Shown here piece after piece: positions 46,605-55,866 of a stretch of 64,000 nt of DNA. This DNA comes from Agarivorans litoreus (lineage in GTDB: Bacteria; Pseudomonadota; Gammaproteobacteria; Enterobacterales; Celerinatantimonadaceae). The first letter of the stretch is position 1. The number at the start of each line of letters is the position of its first letter. The position numbers and the translations under genes are program-made. The stretch lies in the NCBI RefSeq assembly GCF_019649015.1, contig NZ_BLPI01000001.1, positions 434,001-498,000 on the forward strand, read 5' to 3'. Under the pieces are notes generated by a model. The model was not told the origin of the DNA. It did not search any database and saw nothing but the letters and a program-made list of their open reading frames with translations.

Positions 46605-48416
46605 TTATTGCCCTTTTCCCGCTAATACTACCCACACCGTTTTAAGCAGTACGCTTGTGTCTTGGTAGAGCCAAGAACTGCATTGACTAAGGCTTAATGC
46701 GTAGCAATGATCATAAACGAGCTTTTGTTTTACATCTTCGATTGAACAATCGTAGGCCAAGCTTACCTGCGCTAAACCGGTAATGCCGGGTTTTACGCCC
46801 ACTGTGCGTTCACTATAAAAAGGGATGGAGTTTTCTAGCGTTTGATAGAAAACTGGGCGCTCTGGTCGTGGCCCAACCAAAGACATTTCGCCTTTAAGTA
46901 CATTGATGAGTTGGGGTAATTCATCAATTCGGGTTTTACGTAAAAACCGCCCCACTCGAGTAATGCGTTTGTCTTGCTTTGCCGCCCAAACAGCACCAAT
47001 GCCAGATTCGGCATCGACCCGCATACTTCTAAACTTAAAAATGTCGAACAGCTGCACTACATTGTCAGACATTAAGCCTACTCGAGTTTGCTGGTAGAAA
47101 ACCGGCCCTTTACTATCCAGCTTTATGGCTAGTGCCACCAAAGGAAATAAGGGACTAAATACCAGCAGCAATATCGTTGCCCCCAGCACATCAAATAGTC
47201 TTTTACCCACGGCAACTAAGGGGCTTACAAAGCCACTTAAGTAGCGACGCTGTAGCTTTTTAAGAAGGTAATCTACACAGCCCATCATGCTAGAAAAGTG
47301 CCCTTCTACTAAATAATTTAGGCTGCCTATTGCGTTTGGTAGTTTTGCATTAGGCATAAAGCGCGGCAACATCGCTAAGCTGTAAGCCAAAACCTGCAAA
47401 GCAAATAACACCGCAAATATTGTAGATTGCGCAGCTAACACCATGGCCCCAAAAAAGCTGGTGAGCATAAATACAGGGATGGTTACTCGTAGGGCTTTGC
47501 CAGAGAAGAAAGTAAAGGCCACACCCTTGAAACGCGGTAGCAACATATGACGAAGACGAATGAGTTGCTGTAAGTTGCCCGCGCCAATGCGCTTTCTGCG
47601 GCTACGGTCTTGGCTGTCGGCGGCGTGTTCGAGCTCTAATGCGCGAATGTTGGGTTCGTAAACAGCCTTGTAGCCTTGGGCGACTATGTCCATGGGGATA
47701 ACAAAGTCATCGTTAATGGTGTCGTCTGGCATTACTCTAAATAGAGACTTTTTAATCAAATAAAATGCGCCATGTGCGCCCAATGGTGCACCCATGTTTG
47801 CCTCACAACGTTTTACTTCGCGTTGGTAATTCCAATAAGCCTGCTCTCCCACCGAACCAGGGCTTAGTAGATGATAGTAACCACACACTACGCCAACTTG
47901 TGGTTGGCCAAAATGCTGAGCTGCAATTAACATTGCGTCTACCGAAATAAGCGCTGATACGTCAGACAACGCCACAATATCGGCCTTGCTTTGCGAGATG
48001 TGTTGGTTAAGCACTGCCACTTTGCCTTGGTTTTGCAGCTGTTCGCATATCTCTATGGAAAAGCTGCAAAACGTTAAGTCTTCTAAACACGCTCTTGCCA
48101 CGCTGGCGGTATCGTCGCTGCAGCCATCGCATATCACTTTAATACTTAAGCGGTCTTCAGGGTAATCTAAAGTAGCGAGGTTAATCAGCTTTGCCGCAAT
48201 GTAATCTTGCTCGTTATAAGCAGGTATAAGTAACTCTATGCTGGGCAATTGCTGGTCTTGCTCGCGTTGGTGATATTTGCGCGCAACGCTTTGAATTTCA
48301 TCCTCGGCATTTTGCGGTTTGTCTTTGCTCAAAAGCTTTAACAACAAAGGATATAAAGCGTGATGATAAACCACCAAGAACATTGCGATTAAGGTTACAT
48401 AAATTAATGCGTTCAT
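46605..48416 (-). CDS. Glycosyltransferase 2 fused to phosphoglycosyl transferase (SypQ-SypR-like)
   Basis: A 603-residue protein joining two enzymes. Residues about 40-290 are a family 2 glycosyltransferase with membrane helices at both ends (IPAYNEQDYIAAKL, VICDGCSDDT, VALSDVSALI, HGAFYLIKKSL and NDDFVIPMDIV). Residues about 400-600 are a bacterial sugar transferase (KRLFDVLGATILL, GPVFYQQTRVGL, FKFRSMRVDAE, LRKTRIDELPQL, GEMSLVGPRPE and KPGITGLAQV), which starts a repeat unit on undecaprenyl phosphate. I chose the ATG giving MNALIYVTL; upstream frames overlap the preceding gene. In V. fischeri the two activities are separate proteins, SypQ and SypR. Confidence 0.88.
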   Translation of the reverse strand: MNALIYVTLIAMFLVVYHHALYPLLLKLLSKDKPQNAEDEIQSVARKYHQREQDQQLPSIELLIPAYNEQDYIAAKLINLATLDYPEDRLSIKVICDGCSDDTASVARACLEDLTFCSFSIEICEQLQNQGKVAVLNQHISQSKADIVALSDVSALISVDAMLIAAQHFGQPQVGVVCGYYHLLSPGSVGEQAYWNYQREVKRCEANMGAPLGAHGAFYLIKKSLFRVMPDDTINDDFVIPMDIVAQGYKAVYEPNIRALELEHAADSQDRSRRKRIGAGNLQQLIRLRHMLLPRFKGVAFTFFSGKALRVTIPVFMLTSFFGAMVLAAQSTIFAVLFALQVLAYSLAMLPRFMPNAKLPNAIGSLNYLVEGHFSSMMGCVDYLLKKLQRRYLSGFVSPLVAVGKRLFDVLGATILLLVFSPLFPLVALAIKLDSKGPVFYQQTRVGLMSDNVVQLFDIFKFRSMRVDAESGIGAVWAAKQDKRITRVGRFLRKTRIDELPQLINVLKGEMSLVGPRPERPVFYQTLENSIPFYSERTVGVKPGITGLAQVSLAYDCSIEDVKQKLVYDHCYALSLSQCSSWLYQDTSVLLKTVWVVLAGKGQ

Positions 48417-48426
48417 GATTATCCCC

Positions 48427-49509
48427 TTATAAGAAACGGTGGCGTAAGGCCGCGTAATTACGTGCGGTAGTGCGCAAATCGCCCGACTGCTTAACAAATT
48501 GGCGTGGATTTCCGCTACTTGGTTTTTCGAGCCTTTTCTCTAGAGCTTGCGCCATTGCAAACGCAGAACCAGGCTCTACCACAGTGCCAGTGCGTGGGCA
48601 CAAGGCTTCGGTAGAGGCACCTACATTAGTCACTACTGCTGGTACTTCACAGGCTTGCGCTTCTAAAATAACCAGCGACAAACCTTCAAAGTAAGACGGT
48701 AAACAAAACAAATCTAAACTTTGGTAAAAGCGTGGCATGCAATCTAGTGCGCCTAAAAAATGTACCCGATGGCTAAGGTGCAAACTCTCTACTAATTGCT
48801 CTAAACCTTGGCGTTGGCTGCCGTCTCCGGCAAAGGCCAAATGCACATCGGCAGGTAAAAATGGCAGCGCCTCAATTAATACGGCTTGGCCTTTCTCTAC
48901 TTCTAAACGCCCTGCACATCCAATTATTTGGCAGTTATTAGGTAAACCTAAGGCCTCGCGAGCGATGAGTTTATTGCCGGGGGTAAAACTGTGGGTGTCG
49001 ATACCGTTTTTAATCACTTGTACGTTTTCATCAGTTACACCTAAGGCAGTTTTTAGTTCACCAGCTACCAAATTGGCATCGGCCACTAGCATAGGTTTAA
49101 CCCATTTAAGAATTGCACCTTGCAAAATGCGACGGCGCTGCTGGCGCAAATGCCAGGCGTCGTGCTCGGTATGAATAACCACCTTAACTCTGGCTAAACG
49201 GGCAGCAATGCCGCCATAGATGAGCGGCCCAATGTGATGAGTATGCACCACTGGCACCGCCCAACGGCGAAACAAGTTGGTAAGTTTCCACAGGGTTTTC
49301 CAACTAAAACCGGCAGGCTTATTCAAAAACATGAGGCGGTCGGCAAAAGGAATCAAACGAGGCCATGCGGCTAAGGCTTCTTCTTTAGTACCTTCTAAAG
49401 AAATGATAATGCCTTGCTCATGCGCTTCTTCCATACGTTGCAGGTCAAGCGCCATAGTTTCGATGCCGCCAGGTTGTAAGTGTTGTACTACTTGGATCCA
49501 AATACTCAT
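48427..49509 (-). CDS. Family 4 glycosyltransferase (SypP-like position)
   Basis: A 360-residue GT-B enzyme: VVQHLQPGGIETMALDL, GCAGRLEVEKGQAVLIEAL and PSYFEGLSLVILEAQACEVPAVV with the E-x7-E pair. It lies between the Wzz-like gene (13 bases upstream) and the fused transferase (10 bases downstream), so all three share one unit. Donor and acceptor unknown. Confidence 0.9.
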   Translation of the reverse strand: MSIWIQVVQHLQPGGIETMALDLQRMEEAHEQGIIISLEGTKEEALAAWPRLIPFADRLMFLNKPAGFSWKTLWKLTNLFRRWAVPVVHTHHIGPLIYGGIAARLARVKVVIHTEHDAWHLRQQRRRILQGAILKWVKPMLVADANLVAGELKTALGVTDENVQVIKNGIDTHSFTPGNKLIAREALGLPNNCQIIGCAGRLEVEKGQAVLIEALPFLPADVHLAFAGDGSQRQGLEQLVESLHLSHRVHFLGALDCMPRFYQSLDLFCLPSYFEGLSLVILEAQACEVPAVVTNVGASTEALCPRTGTVVEPGSAFAMAQALEKRLEKPSSGNPRQFVKQSGDLRTTARNYAALRHRFL

Positions 49510-49522
49510 TGGGTCATCCTCT

Positions 49523-50953
49523 TTAATGCGATTCTTTAAGCGGCGGAATGCGGCTTAATACCGATACGCCTGCGATATCTTCAATTTCTTTAATGGTGCG
49601 TAAGCTTGAGTCTGTAAGCTCGGCAATCACCGCTAAGCTAATTCCTAGGGCTATGCCTCCCACCAAACCAGCAACAACAAACATCCATAAAGGCAAGGTT
49701 GAAGGGCCACTGGGTGTGTAAGGGCGGTCGATTATTTTGATCCGATCAGACTGTTCAAATACGCCAAGCGCACCGGTTACTTGCGCCATCTCATAGCGAG
49801 TGAGTAAATTTTCATAAAGGCTACGCTTAACCCGCAGGTTACGATTTAGAATGCGTAACTGCTTCTCTTGCTCACCCACCGATCCCACTTGGCGCTGTAA
49901 AGAAGACGCCAAACTGCGTAATTGCGAGACTTCTTCGGCCAGTGCATCGACTCGTTGGCGGGCAATCATTAAGGCTTCAACCTGCACAATCAGCATTTCG
50001 CCATTAGATTCGGTAATAGAAATTTGCTGCTGCAATAAAGCCGAACTGTCGTGGTTACTTACTGCCGATTCGGGCTGCGCTAATACTTGAGCTCGTTCTT
50101 CTTCTAAATGGCGCAATACCCGTTTAACCGCGAGAACTTTTGAGTGACCTTCGGTGTAGCGTGACATCAAGGTGGCCAACTCGGCGCGGTTAAGCACTAT
50201 TTGTTCTTCTAAACGGGTTAATACTGGGTTGGTGCGCGACAGTTGTTGGTCGATGCTACCTAAACTTTGCTTAGCTCCCGCTAGCTCCGCTTCTCGTTCA
50301 ATAAGGCGTTGGCGAACTTGAGATAAACGCTCAATGTTTGCCGAATGCTGCTCTGGTAATGCATCGGCATGTTGGGTGCGGTAAATTGCCAGTGCTTCTT
50401 CGGCTTCTTCTAACTCCATACTGCTTAGGCTTAAGTGCTCTCGCAAAAAGCGCTCAGACTCTTTAATTGATGAACGCTCCGGCGCTAGCAATTGCTCTAC
50501 AAAGTGCTTAGAAACGGTTTCTAATAACTGGCTCATGCCCTGAGGATTAGGCGATTTATAGTCGATGCGAATGAGATCTTTACCAACCTGACGAACACTT
50601 AACGAAGCCGATAATCGATTAATTACTTGTTCTTTTTTACTGGCGCTGTCGGTTTCAAACATCAAACCTTGTTCAATTGCCACTTCGCTTAAAACGTGGC
50701 GGCTGTGCAGTAGCGTGGTTAGAGCTTCCATGCGCCCTTCCACGTTGGCCGATACGGCTAAGTCTTCTAGAAATGGGTTTAAGCTGGCGGTTTCTTGCAC
50801 CAACATACTGGTATGCGAGGCATACTGTTTGTCGGTAAACATTGATACGAGTGCTCCCGCCACTGGCATCAGAAGTATTGGCAAGACAATTAAATAACGT
50901 CTGCGCCATAGCGCATCAACGATTAAATAAACTCTTGGTAATAATTCGCCCAT
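49523..50953 (-). CDS. Polysaccharide co-polymerase / chain-length protein (Wzz/GumC-like, SypO-like)
   Basis: A 476-residue protein with a membrane segment near each end (about 15-37 and 415-440) and long coiled-coil helices between (LEEAEEALAIYRTQHADALP, SQVRQRLIEREAELAGAKQSL, SEEDs not seen), then IDRPYTPSGPSTLP before the second segment, typical of this family. It sets chain length together with the SypD-like ATPase and the export channel. I chose the ATG seven bases after GGAG; an ATG 42 bases upstream lies inside the predicted sigma-54 promoter and lacks a ribosome-binding site. Confidence 0.87.
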   Translation of the reverse strand: MGELLPRVYLIVDALWRRRYLIVLPILLMPVAGALVSMFTDKQYASHTSMLVQETASLNPFLEDLAVSANVEGRMEALTTLLHSRHVLSEVAIEQGLMFETDSASKKEQVINRLSASLSVRQVGKDLIRIDYKSPNPQGMSQLLETVSKHFVEQLLAPERSSIKESERFLREHLSLSSMELEEAEEALAIYRTQHADALPEQHSANIERLSQVRQRLIEREAELAGAKQSLGSIDQQLSRTNPVLTRLEEQIVLNRAELATLMSRYTEGHSKVLAVKRVLRHLEEERAQVLAQPESAVSNHDSSALLQQQISITESNGEMLIVQVEALMIARQRVDALAEEVSQLRSLASSLQRQVGSVGEQEKQLRILNRNLRVKRSLYENLLTRYEMAQVTGALGVFEQSDRIKIIDRPYTPSGPSTLPLWMFVVAGLVGGIALGISLAVIAELTDSSLRTIKEIEDIAGVSVLSRIPPLKESH

Positions 50954-50984
50954 TACATTCTCCACTTGATTCAAGTGTTGAATA

Positions 50985-50999
50985 GCGAATTTCATACCA
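50985..50999 (-). promoter_or_regulatory. Predicted sigma-54 promoter of the Wzz-GT4-fusion unit
   Basis: The minus strand reads TGGTATGAAATTCGC, with GG-N10-GC spacing, similar to the regulatory-operon promoter at 42124. It overlaps the earliest possible ATG of the Wzz gene, which supports the later start. Confidence 0.7.
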
Positions 51000-51061
51000 A
51001 GATTATTTTAGATTATAAATCAGATATTTAGTGGCATTAAAAAGCAAATACTTAGGCCCAA

Positions 51062-51074
51062 TTGCATTTTGCAA
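51062..51074. promoter_or_regulatory. LuxO/SypG-type enhancer dyad upstream of the Wzz unit
   Basis: An exact TTGCA-TTT-TGCAA dyad, matching the LuxO consensus with A/T in the centre. It lies in non-coding sequence about 63 bases upstream of the -24 element. Confidence 0.75.
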
Positions 51075-51173
51075 GGCTAGTAATCATAACAATCGCCATT
51101 GAAAGATTGAGGGTTTACATAAGGTTCAAGCACAATTGTTCAAACACGGCTTTAAAAATACTGGCGACATGGA

Positions 51174-51923
51174 TTATTGAAGGTATTTATCAAAAATCCT
51201 ATCGTAGGTGCCGTCGCTTTTCATTTCTGAAAGAGCTTTGTCATATTCACTTATAACTATGGAGAAGTCACGTTTATTTGTGAACGCCAAGTAACTAGGA
51301 ATAGCTTCTATCGGAGGTGATAACTGCTTTATTTGATGTGCGGCCCCTAATGTTTTTGCAGTACTAAAGACTACATGCCGATAGGAAGGTATCAAATCCA
51401 CGCGGCCAGCCAGTAGTTTTCTAACATTACTTTTAGAGTTTTGAGCTTCATCAACTGCCTAGAATAAGCCCTGTTCTAGAGCTGCATCAACCTTTGGGCC
51501 ATAACTGGTAACATTAATAATACCAATTGATTTATCTGCCAATTGTTGAAAGTCACCATCAAAGACAATGGCCGAATCAATGGGAACAAAAAAAGCTTGT
51601 ACTTGAGTAATAAGAGCCTCACTGGTGTAACTCAAAAATGTTTGCCGTTCAGCTGTCATATATACTGAAAATATTCCATCTACAGTTCCTTCTTCAACCG
51701 ACCTTAAGCACCTTGCCCATGGCATTAGCTTGATTTCAACGGTGTAGCCTGCTCTGATAAATACTTGGTTTATAACATCAACTAAAATACCGGTTTGCTC
51801 ACCATTTTCTATATATGAGGTAGGGATACTGCCAGCAGCAGCTGCAAGAACAATTTTTTCAGCATAAACCTTGCCAGATTGTATGAGTAAAATTGAAAAT
51901 ACTAAGAGTAGAACTTTAAGCAT
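51174..51923 (-). pseudogene. Amino-acid-type solute-binding protein gene with an internal amber codon
   Basis: A 249-codon frame interrupted by TAG at 51459-51461. Before it: signal peptide, then LVDVINQVFIRAGYTVEIKLMPWARCLRSVEEGTVDGIF, the start of the SBP_bac_3 fold. After it, in the same frame: LLAGRVDLIPSYRHVV and SEMKSDGTYDRIFDKYL, its usual end. One base change would restore the protein. No transporter genes are adjacent; many such single proteins in marine gammaproteobacteria are not linked to a transporter. Confidence 0.87.
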
Positions 51924-52018
51924 TTAATGCGCCTTTAGCCATCAACAAATGTCGTTCTGATATAAAGAACTTAAGACATATCGGTTATTTTACCAGCGTA
52001 TCGCCATTATGGTGTGAA

Positions 52019-53188
52019 CTAACGTGCGTTAACTGCCCAAGTGGTTTCTAGATGTTGATCGGGATGTCGTGGCACCAAAAACGAAAAGGCCAATGAAGCC
52101 ACTGCAATGCCCGCCCCGATCCAAAATACTAAGGATGAAGAATACAGCCAAACGAATCCCAACAGCGCGGGCAATACCACCGCGGCAATATGGTTAATGG
52201 TAAAGCTAACCCCCGCCGAGCTGGCGATGTCGGCAGGATCGGCAATTTTTTGGAAGTAACTTTTTATCGCTATCGCCATCGCAAAAAACAGATGATCGAT
52301 AATATATAAACCTGCAGCCCACTCTGCGGTGTCCACCATGGCATATCCAGCAAATACAAAAATTAGCCCTGAGTACTCAATAATTAACGCTCTACGTTCA
52401 CCGATACGCCCAATCAACTGGCCAATTTTCCCGGCAAACAGAATGTTTAGCACTTGGTTAGCAAGATAAAGTAAGGCGATGTCTGACACTGAATAGTCGA
52501 ACTTCTCTACCATTAAAAAACCGGCAAACACCACGAAGATTTGCCTACGCGCACCACTTAAAAATACCAAGGTGTAAAATAGCCAATAACGCTGGCGCAG
52601 TATTAGCCGTTTGTGTTGTTCGTGTTCTGCGGTGTAATGTGGAAACCTTAAGGCAATAAACAACACCGCTATTATGGTTGCTCCACCAAACATGGCGTAA
52701 AGCGATACATATTCAAACTCGGTGTACTCAAGTAGCGCCCATAAAGAGCTATAGGCTAACACCGCTGCAGCGCCTTTCACCGCTAGGGCTTTACCCATAA
52801 AGGCTGGCGTTTCATCTTTTGGGATCCACTGTAAGGTGAGTGACTGGTTAACTGTTTCAAAGTAATGAAAACCCACCGACATAAGTACCGTAGTAAAGTA
52901 CAACCCGTAAATACTGGGAAAAAATCCGGTAAGAGTAATACCAATGGCTAATACCAATAAACTTAACAAGGCAAAGGTTTGCTCTTTGAGCGCTAACAGT
53001 ACAAAAATTGCAGTAAAGGCTAAAAAGCCAGGGATCTCGCGCAAGCTTTGCAATATACCAATTTCGCGACCGGTAAATTGCGCGACTTCAATGGCAAAAT
53101 TGTTGAGTAAAACCATCCATATAGAAAAACTAAAGGGCATTAAAAATGCCATCATTAACAGAAGTTGTTTCTTAGAACGCTGCATCAT
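52019..53188 (-). CDS. Major facilitator superfamily transporter
   Basis: A 389-residue inner-membrane protein with about 11-12 hydrophobic segments and MFS-like signatures: TGREIGILQSLREIPGFLAF early, IGQLIGRIGERRALIIEYSG between the two halves. AAGGA lies before the ATG. The substrate is unknown. The LysE-type exporter gene lies 25 bases upstream, so the two may be co-transcribed. Confidence 0.85.
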   Translation of the reverse strand: MMQRSKKQLLLMMAFLMPFSFSIWMVLLNNFAIEVAQFTGREIGILQSLREIPGFLAFTAIFVLLALKEQTFALLSLLVLAIGITLTGFFPSIYGLYFTTVLMSVGFHYFETVNQSLTLQWIPKDETPAFMGKALAVKGAAAVLAYSSLWALLEYTEFEYVSLYAMFGGATIIAVLFIALRFPHYTAEHEQHKRLILRQRYWLFYTLVFLSGARRQIFVVFAGFLMVEKFDYSVSDIALLYLANQVLNILFAGKIGQLIGRIGERRALIIEYSGLIFVFAGYAMVDTAEWAAGLYIIDHLFFAMAIAIKSYFQKIADPADIASSAGVSFTINHIAAVVLPALLGFVWLYSSSLVFWIGAGIAVASLAFSFLVPRHPDQHLETTWAVNAR

Positions 53189-53213
53189 AATCCTTGATGA
53201 AAGTAACCGAGCT

Positions 53214-53858
53214 TTAGCTCAGTTCAGAAAAAGCTAGGCGAATACCAAAGGCAGCAAATAAGCCGCCTAAACCACGATTTAACCAACACTTAATTTTGTC
53301 ACTTGCCTGTACGCGATGAGAAATAGAAGCACTTAACCAAGCTAAAATATGGCCCCAAATCATAGCGTTAAGATTAAACACCAAACCTAACACCACAAAT
53401 GCCAAAGCTTTGTTTGGCTCGGCTGCGTCGATAAACTGGGGAACAAATGCTAAGAAAAACAACGCCACTTTAGGGTTTAAGCTATTAGTAAGAAAGCCCT
53501 GGCTAAATATTTTGGAATAGCGGGCTCCAGCGCCCTTATTGTTGCTTAAGTGCAAGCTAGCATCGGGGGTAGTTTTTGTAAGGGCCATCGAAAAGCCCAT
53601 ATACAACAAATAAATACAGCCAATAACTTTTATCACGGTAAAAGCCGCAGCCGAACTTGCCAAAATAGCAGAAAGACCAAACGCCGCCGCAGCTATATGT
53701 ACAAAGGTACCCGCTCCAATGCCTAACGCGGCCACCGAGCCAGCTTTAAAACCTTGGCTAGCACTGCGCGCCATTACATATAAAGAGTCTGGTCCTGGGA
53801 TCAAATTGAGCAAAATACCCGAAATCACAAATAGCCAAAACTCATTAATGCCCAACAT
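53214..53858 (-). CDS. LysE-family exporter
   Basis: A 214-residue inner-membrane protein with about six hydrophobic segments and the LysE/RhtB signature NLIPGPDSLYVMARSASQGFKAG near the N-terminus, then FLTNSLNPKVALFFLAFVPQF. It probably exports an amino acid or related compound. I chose the ATG eight bases after GGAG; a GTG 27 bases earlier is possible. Confidence 0.88.
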   Translation of the reverse strand: MLGINEFWLFVISGILLNLIPGPDSLYVMARSASQGFKAGSVAALGIGAGTFVHIAAAAFGLSAILASSAAAFTVIKVIGCIYLLYMGFSMALTKTTPDASLHLSNNKGAGARYSKIFSQGFLTNSLNPKVALFFLAFVPQFIDAAEPNKALAFVVLGLVFNLNAMIWGHILAWLSASISHRVQASDKIKCWLNRGLGGLFAAFGIRLAFSELS

Positions 53859-54449
53859 TGCACCTACTCCATTAGTGTTTTTCACCGCTCAAGATAGACC
53901 CTCAAGACTAGCATGGGCTTAACCTTTTAACCTAAGAGGAAATGGCTATTTTGCACTTAAATAAGTAAACAATAGCTGTTTTCCTAGCTCACCTCACTGT
54001 GATTTTTAAGCCCTAAAGATATTTTAACGCCAGCGTTTTAAAACACTCTTTGCGCTGGCATAAAGCACTTTTACTAAAGCTTTAGAAGCAATAAGGCGAC
54101 GATTTTACAACCTTTGAGCTAGTGCTTGCGTTCATTACAACATGCAAAGATAGCGGTGGATTGTGCTTCTGCTTGTTCTAACTATTCGAGACAAGGCCAT
54201 TGTTTTGCGTTAATTCTCCACCTAAACCGATGTTGATATCAGCGTAAGTCTCTGGGTTTTCGACAAATCCTATCTTGAACTGCTGGCTTGTTAGCCTCAA
54301 GGTAGATTCTAACGCCACTTTGGTTTGTAGCAGGTTAAGCTTTAAGATTAAACGACTAACACACAGATCCCTAAAGGAAAAACAGCCACAACAAAAACGA
54401 CTAGCGCAATGGTTTGACGATGAGAAAAACTGTGAGCATTAAACTCCTA
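53859..54449 (-). other. Gap of about 590 bases with a possible gene remnant
   Basis: No intact gene. On the minus strand, 54178 to about 54370 reads as a protein C-terminus (KLNLLQTKVALEST, then FKIGFVENPETYADINIGLG, stop) with no start codon or ribosome-binding site upstream. I cannot name its family. It may be the tail of a lost gene. The rest is AT-rich sequence without features I can identify. Confidence 0.45.
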
Positions 54450-55526
54450 CTAAGCCGTATACAACTGAACGCAGTTTCGCCCCTGTTCCTTAGCCATATA
54501 CAAGGCTTTGTCTGCTTGTTGCAGCAAGGTCTTTAATGACTTCACATCGCTGCTACTTGCCACTCCAAAGCTAGCGGTGCAAGTGAAATTGGATTCACCC
54601 ACGATAGGAATAATGTGTTTAGACACCCGCTCGCGCATTCGCTCAGCTACTTGTTGCGCTTGCTCTAAGTTGGTTTTAGGCATGGCGATAACAAACTCCT
54701 CGCCACCAATACGGGCAAACAAATCTTGCTCGCGACAAATCGCATTAATTTCTTTGCTTATTTCAACTAAACACAAATCACCAACCACATGACCATAACG
54801 ATCGTTAATGCTTTTAAAGTAATCAAAATCGAGCAAGACCAAGCTCATTGTTTGGTACAACTTGTTCGCATGCTTGAGCATTTCCTTACCTTCAGCGAAA
54901 AAGCAATGGCGATTGGCCAAACCGGTTAGCGAATCCGTCGACGCTTGTAAGGTAAGTTGTTTTTCATTGGCTTCAATTTGTCGCGCAAAAATGGTCAGCA
55001 CAAAAACCACTTCAATCATATTCACCAACACCACCGACTGATAAAGCAAGTGATTGGTGGCAGCATCTAGCTCTATGAGCGGATTTAAATTAAGGGTGTT
55101 TTCGCAATAAAGGAACAAACCTACTGAGGCAGCGCTTAATGCCAGCATCTCTCGTCGCTGATGAAGCTCAAACAGCAAAAATGCGCCAGTAGGCACCAAA
55201 AAATAGTACAAGTGAAAACCACTTTGATTGGTCACATACACATTGGTACAAACCAATAAATGCACCATTAACACCGAGAAAAACCAGGTTTTAGCTCCAG
55301 ATACATGGCCCCGGTGCATAAATGCTAAGGTGGCAAAGTAAGCCACCGTAAAGCCAAGATTAATTGAAGCAACACCGCTATTATCAAGCAATAGCCAATA
55401 GTTAAGTGAGTATAAACCAGATATAACGGTGGTTATTAAGGCGATGATATTGGTTAGCTTTATGCGGCTAACGGCAGCAAAAGAGCGCCCTTCGGCGCCT
55501 AAGTTTATAAGTTTTTTAATGTGCAT
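54450..55526 (-). CDS. Membrane diguanylate cyclase
   Basis: A 358-residue protein with about six N-terminal hydrophobic segments (about 20-190) as a membrane sensor of MASE type, and a C-terminal GGDEF domain (about 195-355). The active site is GGEEF with an RxxD inhibitory site (REQD) five residues before it, so it should make c-di-GMP under product control. I chose the ATG giving MHIKKLINLG; the earlier in-frame ATG has no better ribosome-binding site. Single gene. Confidence 0.9.
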   Translation of the reverse strand: MHIKKLINLGAEGRSFAAVSRIKLTNIIALITTVISGLYSLNYWLLLDNSGVASINLGFTVAYFATLAFMHRGHVSGAKTWFFSVLMVHLLVCTNVYVTNQSGFHLYYFLVPTGAFLLFELHQRREMLALSAASVGLFLYCENTLNLNPLIELDAATNHLLYQSVVLVNMIEVVFVLTIFARQIEANEKQLTLQASTDSLTGLANRHCFFAEGKEMLKHANKLYQTMSLVLLDFDYFKSINDRYGHVVGDLCLVEISKEINAICREQDLFARIGGEEFVIAMPKTNLEQAQQVAERMRERVSKHIIPIVGESNFTCTASFGVASSSDVKSLKTLLQQADKALYMAKEQGRNCVQLYTA

Positions 55527-55866
55527 ATTGTTATCTGAGACTTCCCTTTCAAAGTACAGACTAACATACAAACTTGTAACATTTTATTTCAAATTCGCAC
55601 TTTCTAACATTAAGCTTTAGTTGCAAACGTCGGCAATAATAGAGATAAAAGTCAGTAAAATTCATTATTTTTTAATTAACAGCAAGTTAAAGCAAAAGCG
55701 AATGCATTTGCAGCATTAAGTAACAAAAATGCTAACGGCTAGGGCTGCTTCTAAGCACTTAAAACCTAACTATGCCAATAATCCAACTATTGGGCTTTAA
55801 CGACTCATTCCATTAAAGCCCTAATACACGAACTAAAGCAGCGAATTTAAGCGTCGCTTAAAACGA

